6,071 bases of DNA, taken from assembly GCA_022510985.1 (NCBI GenBank), contig JAFLSL010000073.1:1-6071 (forward strand), read 5' to 3'. Both the position numbers and the translations under genes were made by a program. Source of the DNA: Ruminococcus sp. (lineage in GTDB: Bacteria > Bacillota > Clostridia > Oscillospirales > Acutalibacteraceae). Shown in pieces: positions 1 through 5,097 of the stretch (position 1 is the stretch's first letter; every line of letters starts with the position of its first letter). Below the pieces are notes generated by a model. That model was given only the letters and a program-made list of their open reading frames with translations. It was not told where the DNA came from and did not search any database.

Positions 1-393
1 GGCAGCCTCTATCATAGCTTTTTTTAGACAGGAACACATAACAGTTTTGTTATCAAGCTCAACATAGCCGGTATCTCCGCATTTGTCGCAGAAATACTTC
101 GGCTCGGTATCCTCTACTGAATAGCCCTTTGAATTTAAAAGAGTTTCGTATTCTGCCTGAAGCTTTAAGCTTTCATTTTTTAGCTTTTCCAGCTCTAGCT
201 TAACATCTCCGCCGCCGAGTACGGCACGTCCGGCTTTTATTCCGCAAGATGCTATTCTACGCTCATATTCCCTAGCATTTGGAAGTTCAGCGAAAATTTT
301 ATCTTGTCTGATTTCTGCATCGCGTTCGGCGGAAAGTTTTCTGTCTCTTATTATATTTATCGCCTTGTTTTTCACTTCTAAACTGTAGCCCAT
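1..393 (-). CDS. dnaC: DnaC/DnaI-type replicative helicase loader, N-terminal part (cut by left edge)
   Basis: The first 131 codons of a gene that continues beyond position 1. Starting at the ATG at 393-391, the protein opens with MGYSLEVKNKAINIIRDRKL, followed by a highly charged helical stretch (about residues 10-90) that is probably a coiled coil or helicase-contact region. A small cysteine cluster follows: C102 and C105 in FCDKCGDTGY, then C120 and C122 in VMCSCLKK. This Cys-x2-Cys...Asp-Thr-Gly arrangement, just before where an AAA+ ATPase domain should begin, is typical of DnaC/DnaI-family loaders, which deliver the replicative helicase to DNA in the cytoplasm. The ATPase domain with its Walker motifs lies outside the window, so the call rests on the N-terminus and on the upstream DnaD-domain gene. 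The start is supported by an AAGAGG ribosome binding site overlapping the stop of that gene. It is the second gene of the operon. Confidence 0.85.
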   Translation of the reverse strand, partial: MGYSLEVKNKAINIIRDRKLSAERDAEIRQDKIFAELPNAREYERRIASCGIKAGRAVLGGGDVKLELEKLKNESLKLQAEYETLLNSKGYSVEDTEPKYFCDKCGDTGYVELDNKTVMCSCLKKAMIEAA

Positions 394-399
394 AGAGTA

Positions 400-405
400 C
401 CTCTT
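400..405 (-). promoter_or_regulatory. Ribosome binding site of dnaC, overlapping the stop codon of the DnaD-domain gene
   Basis: On the minus strand AAGAGG begins inside the TAA stop (406-404) of the upstream gene and sits 6 bases before the ATG at 393-391. The overlap suggests translational coupling of the two replication genes and fixes the dnaC start. Confidence 0.75.
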
Positions 406-1357
406 ACTGTATTTTCATAAGCTCGTCCAAATTGTAGGATGATTTCTTTGACGGTTTTTTTGCAGGAGTCTTATCTGCTTTTTCAATATCGTCGACATTG
501 AAAATTCCTGCGTCATACCAGCGTTTCAGAATTTTGTCTATATAAGGAAGCGACATTTTGCCTGTGCTGTCAACATTCAGCTCATAAGCCACACGCAGCA
601 TTTCGTCCGAAAAATGCCACTGTCCTACCCATTTATCTGCAAATTCGAGCTGTTTTGAGGTTGGAGAGCCTGCGTTTCTTAATCCGAAAACATACTTAAC
701 TCGGTTCCAATTTTCATTTGAACGCTTGCTTTCGGCAATTCTGTTATCTGCGGATTCTATAGTATTAATTCCATCGTCAGCCCATTTTACGCCAATTCGC
801 TCAATTGTACGCATATCGGTTTTCCCGAGACTTACGCAGTAGTTTACAAGCATAACTATTACCTCAGCCGGAAGTCCGCAGGTATCGTAGAGCATAACTA
901 TAACGGAGGTTCCGCCGCTTGAGAGCGGCTTTGAGAGTATAGCCTCGACCTCAGATAAAAGTCCTTGGAGCTTTTCATCTGCATTTATAATCTGAGCCGC
1001 TGTGATGATATCAGGCTTTATCGGTCTTGTTACTGTGCTTTTCTTTTCGGGTGCTTTTTGCCTTTCGACAGTTTTTTCCGTTTCAAGCTCGTTTGCCTTT
1101 TCGGGAACTAAAACTCCGTCAAGCTTCGCAATAACCTCGCGTTCAATCCAAAAATCCACGCTGTCTTTTACGTCAGCCTCGTGCATAGATAATGCCTCGC
1201 CGATTTCTTTATATGTATATGATTTTTCGGAATTTTTTAGTAGAAAAAGAAGAACCTTAAGCTGGTTGTGTCCTGCAATTTTTAAATGCTCGTCAACTAC
1301 ACACGAAGGTACAACGAACACCGATCCCCATTTTCCTAAATTAATTCGGACTGACAT
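404..1357 (-). CDS. DnaD-domain replication initiation protein with two tandem DnaD domains
   Basis: A 317-residue cytoplasmic protein. Residues about 25-85 look like a winged-helix domain (HNQLKVLLFLLKNSEKSYTY, then EIGEALSM), as in the N-terminal domain of DnaD. A charged linker (about 88-112) leads to two copies of the DnaD C-terminal domain, about 131-208 and 217-297. Each copy ends in the family's Trp-x3-Gly-Ile signature: KWADDGINTIESAD (191-204) and RWYDAGIFNVDDIEKAD (279-295). A Lys/Pro-rich spacer and a short conserved-looking tail (YNLDELMKIQ) close the protein. DnaD proteins bind DNA and help load the replicative helicase at origins or restart sites. The gene directly after it encodes a DnaC-type loader, which fits that role. 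The start is supported by an AAGGGA ribosome binding site (minus strand 1370-1365) 7 bases upstream and an extended -10 about 30 bases further up. Tandem domains are common in clostridial and phage DnaD relatives; nothing nearby suggests a prophage. Confidence 0.93.
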   Translation of the reverse strand: MSVRINLGKWGSVFVVPSCVVDEHLKIAGHNQLKVLLFLLKNSEKSYTYKEIGEALSMHEADVKDSVDFWIEREVIAKLDGVLVPEKANELETEKTVERQKAPEKKSTVTRPIKPDIITAAQIINADEKLQGLLSEVEAILSKPLSSGGTSVIVMLYDTCGLPAEVIVMLVNYCVSLGKTDMRTIERIGVKWADDGINTIESADNRIAESKRSNENWNRVKYVFGLRNAGSPTSKQLEFADKWVGQWHFSDEMLRVAYELNVDSTGKMSLPYIDKILKRWYDAGIFNVDDIEKADKTPAKKPSKKSSYNLDELMKIQ

Positions 1358-1388
1358 ATAAACATCCCTTAAAAAATGATTTAATGAT

Positions 1389-1397
1389 AGTATAACA
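1389..1397 (-). promoter_or_regulatory. Probable extended -10 promoter of the DnaD/dnaC operon
   Basis: On the minus strand TG-T-TATACT forms an extended -10 (TG at 1397-1396, hexamer at 1394-1389). Transcription would start near 1382, giving a leader of about 25 bases. No good -35 is present at 17-base spacing (TAGCGT at 1417-1412); the extended -10 may compensate. Confidence 0.6.
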
Positions 1398-1439
1398 TAA
1401 AAGTTTCCTTTACGCTACAAAAAAATACAAATTATTTTC

Positions 1440-1468
1440 TTGACTAATTTTTTACAGAGACATATAAT
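1440..1468 (+). promoter_or_regulatory. Near-consensus sigma-A promoter of the TSCPD/fliB unit
   Basis: TTGACT (1440-1445), a 17-base spacer and a perfect TATAAT (1463-1468). Transcription would begin near 1475, giving a leader of about 33 bases before the ATG at 1508. The leader contains a 12-base A/T palindrome (TTTTAATTAAAA, 1486-1497) abutting the AAGGAG ribosome binding site (1496-1501). No operator is evident, so expression is likely strong and fairly constitutive. Confidence 0.88.
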
Positions 1469-1507
1469 TAGAAATAAGATATAAATTTTAATTAAAAGGA
1501 GAACACT

Positions 1508-1759
1508 ATGACATATACATACACTCCGATGGGAGTTTGTGCGAGAAAAATATTTGTTGAGATTGAGGACGGAATTATCAAAAACTGTGAATTTATGGGC
1601 GGTTGCAACGGTAATACGCAAGGCGTTGCGGCACTTGTAATCGGTATGAATGCAAAAGAGGCAGTTGAAAAGCTCAGCGGTATTGACTGCAACGGCAGAG
1701 GAACATCTTGTCCCGATCAGCTTTCACGTTGTATTAAGAAAGCCTTAGAACAAGAATAA
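1508..1759 (+). CDS. Small TSCPD-domain protein (TIGR03905-like, cysteine-rich)
   Basis: An 83-residue protein made of a single TSCPD domain. The name-giving motif is visible as GTSCPDQLSRC (residues 65-75). The six cysteines are C11, C27, C33, C61, C68 and C75; the Gly-Gly-Cys-x-Gly-Asn segment (31-36) is also characteristic. The same domain occurs at the C-terminus of some class II ribonucleotide reductases, where a metal- or redox-related role has been proposed. The free-standing clostridial versions have no established function. The cysteine pattern suggests a bound metal or cluster, which is inference. The start has a strong AAGGAG 6 bases upstream and follows a near-consensus promoter. 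It is the first gene of a probable two-gene unit with the FliB-family gene 17 bases downstream, itself cysteine-rich. There is no signal peptide or membrane segment, so it should be cytoplasmic. Confidence 0.9.
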   Translation: MTYTYTPMGVCARKIFVEIEDGIIKNCEFMGGCNGNTQGVAALVIGMNAKEAVEKLSGIDCNGRGTSCPDQLSRCIKKALEQE

Positions 1760-1776
1760 TTCTATTTTAGAATAAT

Positions 1777-2766
1777 ATGAAAAACATTTATCCGAGTTAT
1801 TACGAAAATTTCAAATGTATCGCAAACCGCTGCCCTGACAGTTGTTGTCAGGGTTGGGATGTTGTTGTGGACGATAAAAGTCACAGCTTTTACAACAGCA
1901 TTAACGGCGAATTCGGCGATAAAATAAGAGAAGTCACCGCTATTGATGAAGACGGTGACAGAATTTTTTTACTTAAAAACGGAAGATGTCCTTTTTGGAA
2001 CAAGGACGAGCTTTGCGATATCTTTATAAATCTCGGCGAGGAACATCTTTGCAAAACGTGCAAAAAATTTCCGAGAATTACTATGGACTACGATTGCTTT
2101 ACGGAACACACGCTTTCTCTCGCCTGTCCCGAGGCGGCAAGGCTGATTTTAAGTGAAGGTTTTACTATACTGAGTGAATTTGAAGATTTAGATTTTTCGT
2201 CGGCTGAATACAACGGCGGGGTTATGGAATTTTTATTAAAGGCTAGAGCAAAATCGGCTGAGATTTTGAGTAATAAAATTCTGCCGTTTAATGAAAATTT
2301 GCAAAACTGCCTTAGATTTAACAGAAAAATTCAGGACAAACTTTCCCCTATTTCTAAAAATCAAATTAACAAAGCCAAAGATTTTTCGTTTATTTTTAAA
2401 ATCCACGAACGACTTGAATTTATAAACGCAGAATACTCAGAAAAAATTAAAAATGCGTCGGGATTGCTACCGAACAAAGATTTTGATGAAGAGTTCAGAC
2501 GACTTGCACTATACTACATATATAGATACTACCTGAATGCTGTTGAGAATTTTGATATTCTCTCTACGCTTAGAAAGATTGTATGTGCGTACATAATAAT
2601 CGGTGCTTTAGCAAATGCCGAGGGCAAGCCTGACATTATAAAAATTATTCAAAATTATTCAAAAGAGGTTGAACACTCTTATGATAATATGGCGGTCTTA
2701 GAATTCTTTTTTGATAATGACGATGGATTTGATGTGGATAATTTAATAGACTTGCTTCGATTTTGA
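1777..2766 (+). CDS. fliB: FliB-family protein (flagellin lysine N-methylase-like, cysteine-rich)
   Basis: A 329-residue protein with the cysteine signature of the FliB family in its first 120 residues: C14, C19 and the pair C23-C24 in CPDSCCQGWD, then C71 in GRCPFW, C80, C92 and C95 in LCKTCKKFPR, C107 and C117. Characterised FliB methylates surface lysines of flagellin, with a [4Fe-4S] cluster reported in the reaction; these cysteines would be the likely ligands. The remaining two thirds is a helical region without motifs I can name. At 329 residues it is shorter than the roughly 400 of the enterobacterial enzyme. No flagellin or flagellar gene is in the window, and homologues occur widely in clostridia, so the substrate here may be something else. 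The ATG is forced: an in-frame TAG at 1768-1770 blocks any longer start and the next Met is residue 103. No Shine-Dalgarno is visible. It is probably co-transcribed with the TSCPD gene and ends at a strong terminator. Confidence 0.88.
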   Translation: MKNIYPSYYENFKCIANRCPDSCCQGWDVVVDDKSHSFYNSINGEFGDKIREVTAIDEDGDRIFLLKNGRCPFWNKDELCDIFINLGEEHLCKTCKKFPRITMDYDCFTEHTLSLACPEAARLILSEGFTILSEFEDLDFSSAEYNGGVMEFLLKARAKSAEILSNKILPFNENLQNCLRFNRKIQDKLSPISKNQINKAKDFSFIFKIHERLEFINAEYSEKIKNASGLLPNKDFDEEFRRLALYYIYRYYLNAVENFDILSTLRKIVCAYIIIGALANAEGKPDIIKIIQNYSKEVEHSYDNMAVLEFFFDNDDGFDVDNLIDLLRF

Positions 2767-2786
2767 TTTTATTAATAAGTTCGCAT

Positions 2787-2830
2787 AAAAATTCCGCACT
2801 CAGATTTAGAGTGCGGATTGTTTTGTTTTT
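2787..2830. terminator. Bidirectional rho-independent terminator between fliB and prfB
   Basis: A 9-bp stem (TCCGCACTC at 2793-2801 with GAGTGCGGA at 2809-2817) and a 7-base loop. On the plus strand it is followed by TTGTTTTGTTTTT (to 2830), 27 bases after the fliB stop. On the minus strand it is followed by a run of five T (2791-2787), 23 bases past the prfB stop. It therefore serves both convergent genes. Confidence 0.93.
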
Positions 2831-2839
2831 AAATAATTT

Positions 2840-3961
2840 TTAATTATTCTCAAGAGTCCCTGTGCTGAGAGCCTTTAAATATGCATTTATAAAGCCGTCC
2901 AGGTCGCCGTCCATAACCTTCTCCACATTTCCTGTTTCAAAAGATGTGCGGTGGTCTTTTACCATTGTGTACGGCATAAATACATAGGAACGGATTTGGC
3001 TGCCCCAGGTGATTTCCTTCTGTACGCCTTTAATGTCCTCGATTTTGTCAAGATGCTCACGCTCTTTGATTTCCATTAACTTTGAGGCAAGCATTTTCAT
3101 AGCTACGTCACGGTTCTGGTACTGGCTACGCTCGACCTGACTCGCTACAACAATACCTGTCGGAATATGGGTAAGACGTACCGCGGAGGATGTTTTGTTG
3201 ACTTTCTGACCGCCTGCACCGCTTGCACGGTAAACGTCCATTTTAATATCCTCGGGGTTTATATCAACGTGAATATCATCGTCTATTTCGGGCATAACTT
3301 CAAGAGAAGCAAAGCTTGTATGACGTCTGCCCTGGGAATCAAAGGGTGAAACTCTGACTAAGCGGTGAACCCCAGCCTCACTTTTAAGGTAGCCGTAGGC
3401 ATTTTCGCCTTCAACAAGGAGTACCGCAGACTTTAAACCTGCCTCGTCGCCGTCGAGATAATCGACTGTTTTAATCTTAAAGTTGTGGTCAGCCGCCCAG
3501 CGGGTATACATACGAAACAGCATCTCCGCCCAATCCTGAGCCTCAGTTCCGCCTGAGCCTGCGTGGAAGGTAAGGATTGCGTTATTCTTATCGTACTCGC
3601 CCGTTAAAAGAGTTTTAAGCTTTTGCTTTGCAAGCTCTGCTTCGACAGCCTCAACTTCGGATAAAGCCTCGTCAAAAAGCCCTTCGTCTTCTTCCTCATT
3701 GGCAAGTTCAATAAGTGCAGCCGCGTCGTCGTAATGCTCCACAAGTTTATTGTATTCCTCGACCGTGCCTTTAAGTGCACCTGTTTTTTGGAGAACAGAC
3801 TGGGATTTTTCGACATCGTCCCAAAATCCCGGCTCGGTTGCCTTTAGCTCGAGCTGTTCGATTTCGGACAACATTGATTTAAGTCCCAACGCATCTGATA
3901 AGTCGTCAATATCTGGTTTTGAATTTTCAAGTCTTAGTAAAAGTTCCTCGAACTGGACCAT
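2840..3961 (-). CDS. prfB: Peptide chain release factor 2 (RF2), with no internal frameshift site
   Basis: A 373-residue class I release factor that reads UGA and UAA in the ribosomal A site and triggers peptide release. Domain order is standard: N-terminal helical domain (to about 110), then the codon-recognition domain with the RF2-specific tripeptide Ser-Pro-Phe at 205-207 (LVRVSPFDSQGRRHTS). The peptidyl-transferase motif Gly-Gly-Gln follows at 250-252 (YRASGAGGQKVNKTSSAVRL). With the start at 3961 these positions match the E. coli numbering, and Ala at 246 is one of the small residues common there. An in-frame ATG at 3991 is rejected because it lies at the predicted transcription start and has no ribosome binding site, whereas 3961 has GAGGT 6 bases upstream. 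Unusually for RF2, the gene is one uninterrupted frame: codons 25-27 read TTG GGA CTT, with no in-frame TGA at codon 26. It is a single-gene unit with its own promoter and terminator. Confidence 0.98.
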   Translation of the reverse strand: MVQFEELLLRLENSKPDIDDLSDALGLKSMLSEIEQLELKATEPGFWDDVEKSQSVLQKTGALKGTVEEYNKLVEHYDDAAALIELANEEEDEGLFDEALSEVEAVEAELAKQKLKTLLTGEYDKNNAILTFHAGSGGTEAQDWAEMLFRMYTRWAADHNFKIKTVDYLDGDEAGLKSAVLLVEGENAYGYLKSEAGVHRLVRVSPFDSQGRRHTSFASLEVMPEIDDDIHVDINPEDIKMDVYRASGAGGQKVNKTSSAVRLTHIPTGIVVASQVERSQYQNRDVAMKMLASKLMEIKEREHLDKIEDIKGVQKEITWGSQIRSYVFMPYTMVKDHRTSFETGNVEKVMDGDLDGFINAYLKALSTGTLENN

Positions 3962-3967
3962 ATTAGA

Positions 3968-3972
3968 ACCTC
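3968..3972 (-). promoter_or_regulatory. Ribosome binding site that fixes the prfB start
   Basis: GAGGT on the minus strand, 6 bases before the ATG at 3961-3959. The alternative upstream ATG at 3991 has no comparable site. Confidence 0.8.
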
Positions 3973-3996
3973 GTTTACATAAAATTACCAATCGTT

Positions 3997-4025
3997 ATTA
4001 TAGCAAAATTTAAACGCATTGTAAA
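3997..4025 (-). promoter_or_regulatory. Sigma-A promoter of prfB
   Basis: On the minus strand TTTACA (4025-4020), a 17-base spacer and a perfect TATAAT (4002-3997). The predicted start is about 3990, giving a leader of about 30 bases. This leader is too short for the upstream in-frame ATG at 3991 to be translated, and too short for a riboswitch or attenuator. Confidence 0.9.
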
Positions 4026-4039
4026 TATTCTTTTTTTAT

Positions 4040-4068
4040 TTGCTTTTTTTAGTAAATAATGGTATTAT
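4040..4068 (+). promoter_or_regulatory. Probable promoter of the Prok-RING/galU operon (extended -10)
   Basis: TTGCTT (4040-4045), a 17-base spacer and TATTAT (4063-4068), preceded by TGG (4060-4062), which makes an extended -10. Transcription should start near 4075. The -35 boxes of this promoter and of prfB lie only 14 bases apart, back to back, so the two polymerases could interfere. Confidence 0.7.
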
Positions 4069-4069
4069 T

Positions 4070-4093
4070 AAGTAAATATAGATTAATTTACTT
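4070..4093. promoter_or_regulatory. Dyad-symmetric candidate operator over the start of the Prok-RING/galU transcript
   Basis: AAGTAAAT (4070-4077) and its exact reverse complement ATTTACTT (4086-4093), separated by 8 bases. It begins one base after the -10 box and spans the predicted transcription start, where a repressor would block initiation. A further AGTAAATA copy lies at 4051-4058 on the other side of the -10. The region is very A/T-rich, so chance symmetry is a real alternative. Confidence 0.4.
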
Positions 4094-4109
4094 TCAGGGA
4101 GTAATCTAT
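4078..4109 (+). promoter_or_regulatory. Potential 5' hairpin enclosing the ribosome binding site and start codon
   Basis: ATAGATTA (4078-4085) can pair with TAATCTAT (4102-4109), which includes the first two bases of the ATG. The AGGGAG ribosome binding site (4096-4101) lies in the 16-base loop. With transcription starting near 4075 this would be the very 5' end of the mRNA. A competing smaller stem is TTACT (4088-4092) with AGTAA (4100-4104). The stem has only one G-C pair, so its stability is uncertain. Confidence 0.4.
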
Positions 4110-5094
4110 GGATTTTAAAAATATTAAATGTCCTGTTTGTAACAGTCAGTTTAAAGACGGCGACGATATAGTTGTTTGTCCCGAATGCGGTGCTCCGCAC
4201 CACAGGGAATGTTACGAAAACTTAAATCATTGTGCGTTTGAGGACAAGCACAGCGAAGGATTTAATTTTAACGATAGCTATGAGGCGGACGGTGAAAACT
4301 CGGAAAACGGCGAGGAAACTGTAATCTGCCCAAGATGCAAGTCGGAAAATCCTAAAAATATGTTTTACTGCGGAAAATGCGGATTCCCTCTTTCAATGCA
4401 AAATCAGCAGAATACGGGTAATTTCAACAATCCGCAGGGAACACAATTTGCAAATATTTTTGACCCGATGGCGGGAGTTAATCCCGAGGAAGATATGGGC
4501 GAAGGTGTTACCGCCGGAGAAATTTCTAAATTTGTGCAGAATAATACACCGTATTTTATAAGAGTTTTTAACAACATTAAGAATTTTTCTAAAGGAAGAT
4601 TTAATTTCTGTGCGTTTTTATTCAGCGGAGGTTATCTTCTCTATCGCAAGATGTACAAAATCGGAGCGATTATTACCGCGGTTATGCTTGTGCTTTGGAT
4701 GTCGGAGTTGTACATTCATTACTGCACACCTGCAGGACAGCAGATGATTGAGTTTATGAACAACTACTACAACTCTGCTGCAACCTCAATGAACGCGGTC
4801 AGCGAGCTTTACAGAGGAATTTTTTCTCTCGATTTAACCAATCAGATACTGCTCGGGGTTATGTATATTTCATCAATTGCTCAGATTGTTTTAAAAATTG
4901 TTATCGGAATCAAAGCGAACAGATGGTATTTCAAGCATTGTAAAAATCAGATTGCCGAGATTAAGGCTGAAAACGAAAATCCCGAAAGTGAGATTCAAGC
5001 TCGCGGAGGAGTTAATACGGCGATTGCCATCAGTCTTCTTGCGGTATATTTTATTATTGAATTTATTCCCTTTTTTGTTACAGGAGGAATCTAA
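4108..5094 (+). CDS. Membrane protein with N-terminal Prok-RING finger, zinc ribbon and DUF2628-like region
   Basis: A 328-residue protein in three parts. Residues 8-42 form a prokaryotic RING-like finger: C8, C11, C24, C27, H31, C35 and C42, with the typical segment DDIVVCPECGAPHHRECYE. A second zinc ribbon at 74-91 has paired cysteines C74/C77 and C88/C91 (CPRCKSEN, then YCGKCGFPLS). An Asn/Gln/Gly-rich linker (about 96-130) leads to the membrane part. FNFCAFLFSGGYLLYRKMYK (165-184) resembles the DUF2628 signature, followed by hydrophobic segments at about 185-204, 246-270 and 303-324. The zinc fingers would face the cytoplasm if the usual positive-inside pattern holds. The biochemical function is unknown: such fingers may bind protein or nucleic acid, and a ubiquitin-ligase role should not be assumed. 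AGGGAG lies 6 bases before the ATG. The gene ends 3 bases before galU, so the two are co-transcribed and probably translationally coupled, hinting at an envelope-related role. Confidence 0.85.
   Translation: MDFKNIKCPVCNSQFKDGDDIVVCPECGAPHHRECYENLNHCAFEDKHSEGFNFNDSYEADGENSENGEETVICPRCKSENPKNMFYCGKCGFPLSMQNQQNTGNFNNPQGTQFANIFDPMAGVNPEEDMGEGVTAGEISKFVQNNTPYFIRVFNNIKNFSKGRFNFCAFLFSGGYLLYRKMYKIGAIITAVMLVLWMSELYIHYCTPAGQQMIEFMNNYYNSAATSMNAVSELYRGIFSLDLTNQILLGVMYISSIAQIVLKIVIGIKANRWYFKHCKNQIAEIKAENENPESEIQARGGVNTAIAISLLAVYFIIEFIPFFVTGGI
5082..5087 (+). promoter_or_regulatory. Ribosome binding site of galU inside the end of the upstream gene
   Basis: A full AGGAGG lies within the codons for the final Gly-Gly of the Prok-RING membrane protein, 10 bases before the galU ATG at 5098. 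This couples galU translation to the upstream gene. Confidence 0.8.
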
Positions 5095-5097
5095 ATT

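Noticed and set aside
914..929. G/C-rich hairpin (GCCGCT-TGAG-AGCGGC) inside the DnaD-domain gene
   Set aside because: It is within the coding sequence for a Leu-Ser-Ser-Gly-Gly loop, is not followed by a T run on either strand, and is best explained as coding sequence.
1002..1361. Plus-strand open frame opposite the DnaD-domain gene
   Set aside because: Antisense to a clearly conserved coding sequence; its translation is Ser/Phe-rich with no family resemblance and no ribosome binding site.
1358..1507. Possible small RNA or riboswitch in the divergent intergenic region
   Set aside because: The 150 bases are accounted for by two promoters, short leaders and ribosome binding sites; there is no stable structured element or terminator.
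1415..1692. Two minus-strand open frames across the TSCPD promoter and gene
   Set aside because: They lie antisense to the TSCPD gene and its promoter and have low-complexity hydrophobic translations without supporting signals.
3962..3991. A longer prfB reading from an upstream ATG at 3991 (10 extra residues)
   Set aside because: The prfB promoter places the transcript start at about 3990, so this ATG would not be transcribed intact, and it has no ribosome binding site. The ATG at 3961 has GAGGT 6 bases upstream and gives E. coli-matching SPF and GGQ positions.
3604..4013. Additional open frames on both strands overlapping the start of prfB
   Set aside because: They overlap confident RF2 codons, have biased composition typical of shadow frames, and lack start signals.
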